Of a stretch of 39,286 nt of DNA, positions 8,951 to 16,182 are shown piece after piece. Every line of letters begins with the position of its first letter. Within the stretch, counting starts at the first letter, position 1. A model generated the notes under the pieces. That model was given only the letters and a program-made list of their open reading frames with translations. It had not been told where the DNA came from and did no database searches. The position numbers were made by a program, and so were the translations under genes. The stretch comes from CAZCDS01 sp964497585. GTDB lineage: Bacteria; Desulfobacterota; Desulfomonilia; Desulfomonilales; Desulfomonilaceae. Location: the NCBI GenBank assembly GCA_964497585.1, contig CAZCDS010000060.1, positions 1 to 39,286 on the forward strand, read 5' to 3'.

Positions 8951-10009
8951 TTATTTCTTCACCCATTCGGGAGGCGTGGCCACACAAGTCGTCCCCAGAG
9001 ACTTTGCTACCTGCGTATAGACGATGACCGCCTCCTTGGCCGGAAGCCCCTTCTTCTTCAACTCGGCCACCCAGTTGCGGGTTGCCTCCTGGAACCTCTT
9101 GTTCCATTTGGCTTGCTCCTTCGCCGGCAGGTCGTAGACCTTCACCCCCTTGCTCTTGATCTCTTTCATCATGGTGGCGTAGGTCTTCTTGTCCAGTCCG
9201 TGGGTCGTAGCGAAGGGATTACCCGCGACGTCCATGATGATCTTCTGGAGGTCAGGCGGGGTCTTGTCCCAGAACTTCTTGTTCATGACGACCCCTTCGG
9301 AGACACACCCGAACGTGGCCTTGACCCCGTACTTGGCGACCTCGTAGAGTTTGAAGGCCAAGACAAGAGGTGGACAGGTCACGAGACCATTGATCCTCCC
9401 CGTCTCCATGGCCTGGTACACGTCGCCGAGAGGCATGAACACAGGTTCCGCACCGAGCGCCTTGATATACGCCGTCTGCATTCCGCCGGGAGAACGGATC
9501 TTGAGCCCCTTAAGATCGGCCAGGGTGTGGACCGGCTTGGTCGTCCAGAGGAACGCCTGGATGCAGCCGTTGAGTTCCAGTACTTTCACGTCCTTGAACT
9601 CGTCCTTGAGCACCTTCTGGTACACCTTGTTGCCGATATCGGTAGCCAGGTCCTTACCCTCCACCCAGGCAGCCATGGAGAGAACGTCGGTCAGGGGAAA
9701 ACGACCCGGCGTCCAGGTCGCGGTAAAGTATCCCATGTCCGACATACCTTTCCTCACGATATCGAAGTGCTCGGGGCCTTTGCCCAGCGCGCCCCCCGCG
9801 TACATGGTGTACGTGATGCGGCCGTTGCTCCGCTTCTTCATCTCTTCCAGCATGGGGATCCAGACTGTTTTCACCTCTCTGCTGGCAGGCGGATGCCAGG
9901 TGCTGAACTTAATGTGTATTTTAGCCTTTTCCTCAGCGTAGGCTAAGCCTCCCAGGACGAGCCCGCTCAGAAGAGCCAGGGCGCATAAAATGACAATCGT
10001 TCGTCTCAT
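8951..10009 (-). CDS. dctP: TRAP transporter solute-binding protein (DctP family)
   Basis: Periplasmic binding protein of 352 residues. A signal peptide runs to about residue 26 (basic MRR, then a hydrophobic core ending AYA before EEKAK). The start at 10009 follows AAGGAGGAGG. The mature protein has the DctP pattern: FSTWHPP near the start, then the ligand-carboxylate-binding block around LKIRSPGG with its conserved Arg, followed by FMPLGDVYQAMETGRINGLV. It captures the substrate and delivers it to DctQ/DctM. Family members usually bind organic acids through that Arg. Co-location with an enamidase-like enzyme and a molybdenum hydroxylase suggests a carboxylated N-heterocycle or related acid, but the sequence alone does not fix the ligand. 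Confidence 0.93.
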   Translation of the reverse strand: MRRTIVILCALALLSGLVLGGLAYAEEKAKIHIKFSTWHPPASREVKTVWIPMLEEMKKRSNGRITYTMYAGGALGKGPEHFDIVRKGMSDMGYFTATWTPGRFPLTDVLSMAAWVEGKDLATDIGNKVYQKVLKDEFKDVKVLELNGCIQAFLWTTKPVHTLADLKGLKIRSPGGMQTAYIKALGAEPVFMPLGDVYQAMETGRINGLVTCPPLVLAFKLYEVAKYGVKATFGCVSEGVVMNKKFWDKTPPDLQKIIMDVAGNPFATTHGLDKKTYATMMKEIKSKGVKVYDLPAKEQAKWNKRFQEATRNWVAELKKKGLPAKEAVIVYTQVAKSLGTTCVATPPEWVKK

Positions 10010-10071
10010 TGCGAAGCCTCCTCCTTGTTGTTCCGGTGCCCGGGGTATACTCCGGTCACAAGATCTTAAAC

Positions 10072-10092
10072 ACGGGCTCTATCGGAGCCCGT
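10072..10092 (-). terminator. Hairpin overlapping the stop codon of the AA_synth gene
   Basis: ACGGGCTC (10072-10079) and GAGCCCGT (10085-10092) form a perfect 8-bp stem with a five-base loop. On the minus strand it is followed by GTTTAAG, a short T-run. It may act as a weak terminator or attenuator between the enzyme genes and the TRAP genes, letting dctP expression differ from that of upstream genes. Confidence 0.5.
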
Positions 10093-10657
10093 CTTCGTAC
10101 TTGGCCTCATCTTTGGTCAAACCTCCGACCCGGGGAAGCGGCCGACCCGAATCGGTGACCACCAGGATCACCATCAACTCGTCGGGCATGGGCGCGTCCT
10201 CCACGGACACGGTCATGCCGTCGAAGTGCGAACGGATGAAAGCAGCGTCCTTGTGATTGAGGGGCACATCCACGGTGCACCCCGCCGAACCGCGCTTCTT
10301 CACCGAGGGAATCAACGCCAGACCTCGACCGAGCGCATCACGGAACGGCTTACCCATCTTCGGGTGCATAATGGCCGCGGCATGCTCGAGTTCGCCCGCG
10401 AGTCCCACCACGCATGCCTTGGCGTAGCTCTCCGCCTTGTCAGGACCGATACCCATGGCATCGAGGCATTTCCGGCCCAGCATCCCGCCCAGCTCCTCCC
10501 CAATGTCCATAAGTTCGGTCAAATCCTCCACATACCGCCCGGCGCAGGGATTGGCTATGACCGCGATGGCCGCGGCCTTCCGGGTCGGAGGATCGATGAA
10601 TTGGCCCATTTCCTGCCTTGTTTCCTCCACGATGGTGATCAGCTTACGTATCTGCAT
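10079..10657 (-). CDS. AA_synth / DUF1185 (PF06684) family protein, unknown reaction
   Basis: Protein of 192 residues starting MQIRKLITIVEETRQEMG. The ATG at 10657 follows GAGGAGGTG. A start at 10696 would run through this ribosome site and is rejected. Features typical of PF06684 are the N-terminal IVEETRQEMG, PPTRKAAAIAVIANPCAGRY, a GGMLGRKCLDAMG block, the AGELEHAAAIMHPKMGKPFR block and a C-terminal PRVGGL. Structures of this family are known to have a chorismate-mutase-like trimeric fold, but the reaction is not established. The 'amino acid synthesis' name is historical. Here it lies 46 bp downstream of an enamidase-like gene in the same operon, so I infer a step on a ring-derived or acyclic intermediate rather than amino acid synthesis. 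It is cytoplasmic, without a signal peptide. Confidence 0.85.
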   Translation of the reverse strand: MQIRKLITIVEETRQEMGQFIDPPTRKAAAIAVIANPCAGRYVEDLTELMDIGEELGGMLGRKCLDAMGIGPDKAESYAKACVVGLAGELEHAAAIMHPKMGKPFRDALGRGLALIPSVKKRGSAGCTVDVPLNHKDAAFIRSHFDGMTVSVEDAPMPDELMVILVVTDSGRPLPRVGGLTKDEAKYEDGLR

Positions 10658-10703
10658 GCAAAACACCTCCTCTTCCCCCAAGCCTGTCCGAGCCAACGCG
10701 GGC

Positions 10704-11858
10704 TCAGATCACCGCCGCCTTGCGCACCGGAGGTGGGGTATTGCGACTGCCCTTCGCTACGACCTTGCCGTCGACCACGATGAGGGATACGCCCGGCGTG
10801 TCGCCCTCCTCAAGAGAGGAGAAAAGATCGTTCCCCGTCGATCCCATGGGAGCGTCCATGAAAACCAGATCCGCTTCCAGTCCCGGAACGATCCTCCCGC
10901 GGTTCAGACCATAGAGACGCGCAGTGTTCCCTGTGGCCGCACAAAAGGCCACAGCGGGATCAATCCCACCGAGAGAGACGAGCCAGGAGACGTTCCTCAA
11001 TATCCCCAGCGTTACAACTCCTGTTCCAGAGGGAGCATCGTTCCCCAGTATCAGCCGCGCGCATTCGTCCCGCTCTTTCACGAGTCGGGCCACTTGGGAC
11101 GCTCGAAAGACGTTTCCGCACTGGACGATCTCGATTGCCGCGTCGGTCTGTTCCACGACCTGTCTGGCCTCCTGGAAGCTCATCGCCGTGGGACCTCCAT
11201 TGATGTGCGAAGCTACGCTGGGCTTCACCGTGGCGATCTGGCTGGCGCCGACGACCGAGGAACCCGGAATCGAGGTCCCCCCCGAGTGCATCATGACTAC
11301 CATACCACGTTCCCTGGCCCAGTTGCACATGAGAGCGGCTTCTTCGGGCTCCTTGACCGAGCCCAGCCCAATTTCGCCCACGATTTTGACACCCTCCCGC
11401 GCCATCTCGTCGAAATCCGCTTCTGTCAGGCCCTTTTCGAGAATCAGTGCCCCGCCGAGAACCTTCATCCCGCCTGGACGGAAATTTGCCCAGGCCTTGG
11501 CCGCGAGAATGGCCAGAGCTTTGGCTCCGGCGGGATCCTTGGGACGGCCGGGAAGATGAACCTCGCCCGCGGAGATGGATGTGGTCACCCCTCCCTGGAG
11601 AGAGGAGTCCAAAAATCCCTGCATCTGCTGGCGGGGTGTGTAGTCGCCCAGCACCACGTGACAGTGGGAATCGATCAAGCCCGGACAGACGGCCGCGCCC
11701 GCCGCATCGATGACCGTGGCTCCCTCCGGCGCGTCCAGCCCCTTACCGATCTCCTTGATTATCCCCTCCTCTATCGTTATGGAATCCCCATCGAGCAACG
11801 GTCCGTCGATGTCACCCGAAACCATCAATCCGACGTTCTTTACCAGCATTACCGTCAT
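10704..11858 (-). CDS. Enamidase-like binuclear zinc amidohydrolase
   Basis: Amidohydrolase of 384 residues starting MTVMLVKNVGL at 11858, behind GAGGAGG. A start at 11897 would overlap the upstream regulator and is not used. Putative metal ligands are His65 and His67 (SHCH), Glu162 (GEIGLG), His191 (MMHSGGTS), His218 (SHINGGPT) and Asp274 (GNDAPSGTG). Over its whole length it resembles the Eubacterium barkeri enamidase as I remember it, including GDYTPRQ, PGRPKDPAG, ALILEKGLTE and SRNTPP. That enzyme hydrolyses the cyclic enamide 1,4,5,6-tetrahydro-6-oxonicotinate to 2-formylglutarate and ammonia. The gene is second in the minus operon, 11 bp after the regulator. The 6-hydroxynicotinate reductase-like gene on the other arm would make its substrate. 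The exact substrate remains to be proved. Confidence 0.88.
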   Translation of the reverse strand: MTVMLVKNVGLMVSGDIDGPLLDGDSITIEEGIIKEIGKGLDAPEGATVIDAAGAAVCPGLIDSHCHVVLGDYTPRQQMQGFLDSSLQGGVTTSISAGEVHLPGRPKDPAGAKALAILAAKAWANFRPGGMKVLGGALILEKGLTEADFDEMAREGVKIVGEIGLGSVKEPEEAALMCNWARERGMVVMMHSGGTSIPGSSVVGASQIATVKPSVASHINGGPTAMSFQEARQVVEQTDAAIEIVQCGNVFRASQVARLVKERDECARLILGNDAPSGTGVVTLGILRNVSWLVSLGGIDPAVAFCAATGNTARLYGLNRGRIVPGLEADLVFMDAPMGSTGNDLFSSLEEGDTPGVSLIVVDGKVVAKGSRNTPPPVRKAAVI

Positions 11859-11869
11859 ATCTGGCCTCC

Positions 11870-12457
11870 TCACCACGACGGCGGACTGATCACCCACACC
11901 ACACGACAGGGGGTCTCAGCCTCGTTGGTCCAGGAATGAGGAATAAGGGACGAATAGTAGAAGGACGACATGGCCCTGATGACATGAACCTCGTCTCCCA
12001 CCCTCAACGTCATTTCTCCCTCGAGCACGATACCGAACTCCTCGCCGGGGTGGGTATAGGCGTCGCGAGTTCCCCCACCAGGCTCGATCATCGTGTAGAA
12101 GGGCTGCATCTGCTTGTTCCCCACTATCCTCACGAGCTGCCTTATCCGGGCATCCCACCGGGGAAGACTCACCTCGGTCCATTCGTCTTCCGCCAAGACC
12201 ACCGGATCGTCGATGAGTTCGTCCACGAAGAAATCGATCATTCTCCGATTCAGTGCCTTGGCAAGTTTTCTGAGAATTAAGATCGAGGGGGAAACCTTGC
12301 CGTGCTCGATCTGCGAAATGTAGCCGGCCGTCACTCCCACGTTGGCGGCCAACTGCTGGAGGGTGAACTCGTTCTGTTTGCGCCACAGGCTGACGAGTTC
12401 GCCTATTTTCCCGTTTCTATCCATGCCCGCAAAAGAAAAGGAATTGACATCTCCCAT
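11870..12457 (-). CDS. XRE-family transcriptional regulator with C-terminal cupin
   Basis: Protein of 195 residues. An XRE/Cro helix-turn-helix lies at about 18-72 (FTLQQLAANVGVTAGYISQ as recognition region). A cupin_2 sensor domain lies at about 115-192 with HPGEEFGIVLEGEMTLRVGD and the C-terminal PPSW. Such proteins (PuuR/SutR-like layout) normally bind a small effector in the cupin and control an adjacent catabolic operon. The start at 12457 lacks a clear ribosome site. An ATG at 12424 (MDRNGKIGEL) is an alternative that keeps the whole HTH. It is the first gene of the minus arm, divergent from the molybdenum-hydroxylase genes, with two inverted repeats between. It is thus likely autoregulated and controls both arms. 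The effector is unknown. Confidence 0.9.
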   Translation of the reverse strand: MGDVNSFSFAGMDRNGKIGELVSLWRKQNEFTLQQLAANVGVTAGYISQIEHGKVSPSILILRKLAKALNRRMIDFFVDELIDDPVVLAEDEWTEVSLPRWDARIRQLVRIVGNKQMQPFYTMIEPGGGTRDAYTHPGEEFGIVLEGEMTLRVGDEVHVIRAMSSFYYSSLIPHSWTNEAETPCRVVWVISPPSW

Positions 12458-12468
12458 TTTAGATATAT

Positions 12469-12493
12469 ATTAACATTTTAAGTACCAGTTAAT
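12469..12493. promoter_or_regulatory. Inverted repeat 1 in the divergent promoter region
   Basis: ATTAAC (12469-12474) and GTTAAT (12488-12493) are perfect inverted half-sites separated by 13 bp. They lie 12 bp upstream of the regulator start in an AT-rich stretch. A candidate operator for the adjacent XRE-cupin protein, by position only. Confidence 0.35.
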
Positions 12494-12542
12494 CGCATCT
12501 CTGTCAATGAGAAACTCCGCTGTCCACAAAAAAAGCGTGTCC

Positions 12543-12569
12543 CGCGGAACAGAACAATGATATTCCGCG
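12543..12569. promoter_or_regulatory. Inverted repeat 2 in the divergent promoter region (candidate operator)
   Basis: CGCGGAA (12543-12549) and TTCCGCG (12563-12569) are perfect 7-bp inverted half-sites with a 13-bp spacer, the same spacer as inverted repeat 1. It lies 31 bp upstream of the plus-strand start at 12601, where repression or activation of the hydroxylase operon would act. It is a candidate site for the XRE-cupin regulator. Confidence 0.4.
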
Positions 12570-12600
12570 TCACGGCAGCTCTTTGCCGAACGGTGATTCC

Positions 12601-13077
12601 ATGAAGCTGGAGTTTGTACTCAACGGAAAGAAGACTTTGCTGGAAGAGGTTCCCGGTGAGGAAACGCTTCTTTCGGTTCTTCGGGACCGTTTGGGCCTTC
12701 TCGGAACCAAGGAAGGCTGCGGCATCGGCGAATGCGGCGCGTGCACCGTCCTCCTGGACGGAGAGGCGGTCAACGCGTGTCTCACCGCTGCGTGGAAAGC
12801 CGCGGGGCGGGAGGTGACGACGATCGAGGGCCTCGCCTCGGAGAATGGGCTACATCCTCTCCAGGAGGCCTTTGTGGAATCGGGAGCCGTGCAATGTGGA
12901 TTCTGCACGCCTGGCATGATAATGGCCGCGTATGCGCTGCTGAGGAGCGAGTCCAATCCTGACACGGAACAGATCAAGACCGCCCTCGAAGGCAATCTCT
13001 GCCGCTGCACCGGTTACAAACACATAATCGACGCGGTGCGCATGGCTCAAGCAAGGATGGCGCGTGACGATGACTGA
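12601..13077 (+). CDS. Molybdenum hydroxylase small subunit, 2x[2Fe-2S]
   Basis: Iron-sulfur subunit of 158 residues of a xanthine dehydrogenase-family enzyme; it passes electrons from the molybdenum site to FAD. The plant-type [2Fe-2S] site has Cys40, Cys45, Cys48 (GCGIGECGAC) and Cys60. The second, all-helical site has Cys99, Cys102 (QCGFC), Cys134 and Cys136 (CRC). The length is typical of small subunits such as NdhS or CoxS. ATG at 12601 is used; a TTG at 12583 would add six residues. It opens the plus arm, next to the divergent regulator, and overlaps the FAD-subunit gene. Together with the next two genes it encodes a heterotrimeric hydroxylase that inserts a water-derived OH into an aromatic heterocycle or oxidises an aldehyde. 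Confidence 0.95.
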   Translation: MKLEFVLNGKKTLLEEVPGEETLLSVLRDRLGLLGTKEGCGIGECGACTVLLDGEAVNACLTAAWKAAGREVTTIEGLASENGLHPLQEAFVESGAVQCGFCTPGMIMAAYALLRSESNPDTEQIKTALEGNLCRCTGYKHIIDAVRMAQARMARDDD

Positions 13078-13927
13078 ATATCTGGCGGCTGAGAATCTCG
13101 CCCATGCCCTGGAAGCATTGGCCGAGGGAGCCATGGTCATTGCGGGAGGAACGGACCTGATGCTTGAGCTGCGGCGATTAAGGCTCAAGGGCGAGGAGCC
13201 TCCCCCGCGCCTGGTGGACGTGAGCCGCCTACCCGAACTCAACCGGCTGGAGTTGGACAACGACAGACCCTTCGTGGGTTCCGCGGTGACTTTCAGACGG
13301 CTGGAGAGGGACGAGCACGTGAGGCAGCGGTACCCCTTGCTTGCAGACACAGCCGCCTCCTTCGGCTCCGTTCAGGTCCGCAGCCTGGCAACTATCGGAG
13401 GCAACGTTGCCAACGCGTCGCCCGCGGCCGACGGAGTGACGGCGTTGACCGCTCTGGGCGCCCGGGCTCGGATCCTTTCGCAGCAGGGCGTGTGCCACGC
13501 TCCTCTGGAAGATCTCATAACCGGTCCCAACCAGACATCCATGGCTCCCGGCGAGCTGATTCTCGGTTTCGACCTCGAGACCCCAGGCGGGGCGGAGGTT
13601 CAGCGATTTCACAAGATCGGACGGAGGCGGGCCGTCGTCATAGCGCGGGTGAACCTCGCTGTGCGCCTGCGAAGAGACTTGGCTGAATCTCGGGTGGTCC
13701 TGGGCGCTTGTTTTCCTACCCCTCGGCGTTTGACCGAGGTCGAGGACCTGCTCGCTTCGGGGTCACCCAGCCCCTGGCTCTGGAAAGAGGCGGGTCGAAT
13801 CGCGGCTGATCGGTTTACTGCCGTGTGCGGGTGGAGGCCTTCCGCCCGGTACAAGGTCCTGGGAATTGCCGGCCTTGTGGCGGCTGCGTTGGAATCGGCT
13901 TGGAAGGAAGCGGGAGGAAAGGGATGA
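13064..13927 (+). CDS. Molybdenum hydroxylase FAD-binding (medium) subunit
   Basis: Protein of 287 residues of the CoxM/NdhF type. FAD-binding signatures are AGGTDL near residues 27-32 and ATIGGNVANASPAAD near 109-123. The C-terminal CO_deh_flav_C domain follows (about 180-285). A GTG start at 13064 has AAGGA at ideal spacing. ATG at 13070 is an alternative with longer spacing. It overlaps the small-subunit gene by 14 bases and its stop overlaps the next ATG (ATGA), so the three subunits are translationally coupled. It receives electrons from the [2Fe-2S] subunit and passes them on to an acceptor. In nicotinate dehydrogenase the equivalent subunit is separate too, unlike the fused xanthine dehydrogenases of eukaryotes. 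Confidence 0.93.
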   Translation: MTMTEYLAAENLAHALEALAEGAMVIAGGTDLMLELRRLRLKGEEPPPRLVDVSRLPELNRLELDNDRPFVGSAVTFRRLERDEHVRQRYPLLADTAASFGSVQVRSLATIGGNVANASPAADGVTALTALGARARILSQQGVCHAPLEDLITGPNQTSMAPGELILGFDLETPGGAEVQRFHKIGRRRAVVIARVNLAVRLRRDLAESRVVLGACFPTPRRLTEVEDLLASGSPSPWLWKEAGRIAADRFTAVCGWRPSARYKVLGIAGLVAAALESAWKEAGGKG

Positions 13928-16182
13928 CCATCGGAGAGAGCCTGGTCAGGGTCGGTGTGCGGGAGAAGGTGACCGGCCGAGCAAGGTTCGGCGCGGACCG
14001 GGGCGAACCAGGGGATCTCTTCCTCGTCTGCGTCAGGGCGATCCAGGCTCCGGCGCGGATCGAAGGTGTGGAAATGGGGCGGGCCCTCTCTGTTCCCGGT
14101 GTGGTCAGGATCTTTACCGCGGCGGATATCCCCGGCGAAAATCGTTTGGGTATCATTGCCGTCACCAGGGACCAGGAGTTCCTCGCGGAGGATATCGTTC
14201 ATCATAGGGGGCAGGCAGTGGCTCTGGTGGCCGCGGAGACAGAGGCCGCGGCGAGAAAGGCGGCGCAGGCCGTCGAACTCAGACTCACCGAAATCAAGGG
14301 AGTCTTTGAACCTGCAAAAGCTCTGGAGTCCGGCACTCCCCTCGTCCACCCGGAAAGTGAGAGTGGCAATCTCATGGCCCGCAGGGCCATACATAAAGGC
14401 GACGCGCAGGCTGCTCTGGAACGCGCCTCAGTGGTTCACGAGGCCGATTACTCCACGCCGTTCATAGAGCACGCTGCACTCGAACCGGATGGAGGAAGGA
14501 CCTGGATCGAAGACGGACGCGTCATCATCGAGGCCTGTACCCAGAATCCTCATTACGACCAGGCCGATGTAGCCCGGTTCCTTGGCCTGGACCCCGACCG
14601 GGTGAGAGTGGTCCAGGCGGAGACAGGCGGAGGCTTCGGCGGCAAACTGGACGTATCGGTTCAGCCCTACCTGGGCCTTGCTGCGTGGCTTCTCAGGCGT
14701 CCCGTGCGCATGGTCTACACCCGGGAGGAGTGCTTTCTGGGAACCGGCAAGCGTCATCCTATTAGGATGAGGTGCGTCACTGGAGCCGATTCGGAGGGAC
14801 GGCTGCTTGCAGTGACAATGGACATCCTTGCCGATACTGGCGCGTTTGCCTCCTACGCCCTCGCGGTGGCTACCCGCGCTGCGGTCCACGCGACGGGACC
14901 CTACCATGTGCCAAATGTCCAGATAGACTGCCAAATGGCCTACACGAACAATCCCTGGGCTGGCGCGATGCGCGGATTCGGCGTACCTCAGGTCGCCCTC
15001 GCGCACGAGGGCCAGATGGATGCGGTGGCGGACAAGCTTGGGATGGACCGGCTGGACTTCCGCCTTCGCAATGCCCTTCGGCCGGGGCTTTCTACACCTA
15101 CGGGGCAGGTCTTGAAGGGCAGCGTAGGGATAGTGGAGTGCCTCGAGCAGATCGAACCGATGTACCGACAATGGCTTTCCGAGGGGATGGACAGGTCGGG
15201 CTGGCGGACCGGCGTAGGCCTGGGGGCCATGTTCTACGGCGTGGGTAACACTGGGGTGCCGAACCCTTCCACCGCGCAGGTTGAATGGGGCCAGGATGGA
15301 CGGATCACTTTGTACACGGGCGCGGCCGAGATCGGGCAGGGATCGGACACGGTTCTCCGTCAGATCGCAGCGGAGCAATTGAAGGTGGATCCGGAACGTA
15401 TCAGCCTTGTCCGTGGTGACACGGATCGGACCACTGACGCAGGCGCGACATCAGCGAGCCGACAGACCTATATCTCCGGAGCCGCGGTGCTCGATGCGAC
15501 CTCTGCGTTGCAGGAGATGATTTTTTCGAGGTTCGAAGAACTCATGGAGGCCCCCCGGTGGGATGTGGAGACCGCGCACGGTCGCCTATGGGTGAAGGGA
15601 TCCCCTTCGCTCTCCATGACAGTGGAAGAGGTGGTGGAGAGCCTAGCAAAGCAAGGACTCACGGCCAGGAGCGAGGGGCGGTTCGATCCGCCCACCGTGG
15701 GACTGGATCCCGAGACCGGTCAGGGCTCGCCCTACGCAAGCTACGCCTTTGCCGCTCATGTGGCCCTCGTGCAGGTTAACGAAGTCTCCGGCGAGGTCGA
15801 GGTAAAGCGCGCGGCCGCGGCCCACGACGTGGGCCGTGCCATCAACCCCAAATTCGTGGAGGGGCAGATTTGCGGTGGCATAATGATGGGACTGGGCATG
15901 GCGCTCATGGAGGAATTCGTACCGGGAACCCATGAGAATTTCGATAGGTACCATATCCCCACCATCCGTGACACACCCGAAATCGATCCCGTCATTATCG
16001 TGGAACATCCCGAAGAGACCGGTCCCTTCGGAGCGAAGGGCGTTGGGGAGCCTGCCTTGATTCCCACCGCACCCACCATAGCGTCCGCGGTGGGCATGGC
16101 CGTGGGGCGTCCCATGCGGCACCTGCCCATGAGCCTGGAACGGGTCATGGACGCGCTTACAGGAGCCCGCGATGAAGATTGA
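13924..16182 (+). CDS. Molybdenum hydroxylase large, molybdopterin-binding subunit
   Basis: Catalytic subunit of 752 residues. ATG at 13924 is preceded by GGAGGAAAGGG and overlaps the previous stop. A start at 13825 would lie deep inside the FAD-subunit gene. An N-terminal Ald_Xan_dh_C domain (about 15-125) is followed by the molybdopterin domains. Visible motifs are GGGFGGK (235-241), AMRGFG (348-353, cofactor contact), EIGQGSDT in the third quarter, and GVGEP with the presumed catalytic Glu709. Eubacterium barkeri nicotinate dehydrogenase splits this subunit in two; here it is one chain. Co-location with reductase- and enamidase-like genes suggests hydroxylation of a pyridine carboxylate or similar N-heterocycle, but residues alone do not give the substrate. 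No XdhC-type maturation gene is in the window. Confidence 0.94.
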   Translation: MTIGESLVRVGVREKVTGRARFGADRGEPGDLFLVCVRAIQAPARIEGVEMGRALSVPGVVRIFTAADIPGENRLGIIAVTRDQEFLAEDIVHHRGQAVALVAAETEAAARKAAQAVELRLTEIKGVFEPAKALESGTPLVHPESESGNLMARRAIHKGDAQAALERASVVHEADYSTPFIEHAALEPDGGRTWIEDGRVIIEACTQNPHYDQADVARFLGLDPDRVRVVQAETGGGFGGKLDVSVQPYLGLAAWLLRRPVRMVYTREECFLGTGKRHPIRMRCVTGADSEGRLLAVTMDILADTGAFASYALAVATRAAVHATGPYHVPNVQIDCQMAYTNNPWAGAMRGFGVPQVALAHEGQMDAVADKLGMDRLDFRLRNALRPGLSTPTGQVLKGSVGIVECLEQIEPMYRQWLSEGMDRSGWRTGVGLGAMFYGVGNTGVPNPSTAQVEWGQDGRITLYTGAAEIGQGSDTVLRQIAAEQLKVDPERISLVRGDTDRTTDAGATSASRQTYISGAAVLDATSALQEMIFSRFEELMEAPRWDVETAHGRLWVKGSPSLSMTVEEVVESLAKQGLTARSEGRFDPPTVGLDPETGQGSPYASYAFAAHVALVQVNEVSGEVEVKRAAAAHDVGRAINPKFVEGQICGGIMMGLGMALMEEFVPGTHENFDRYHIPTIRDTPEIDPVIIVEHPEETGPFGAKGVGEPALIPTAPTIASAVGMAVGRPMRHLPMSLERVMDALTGARDED

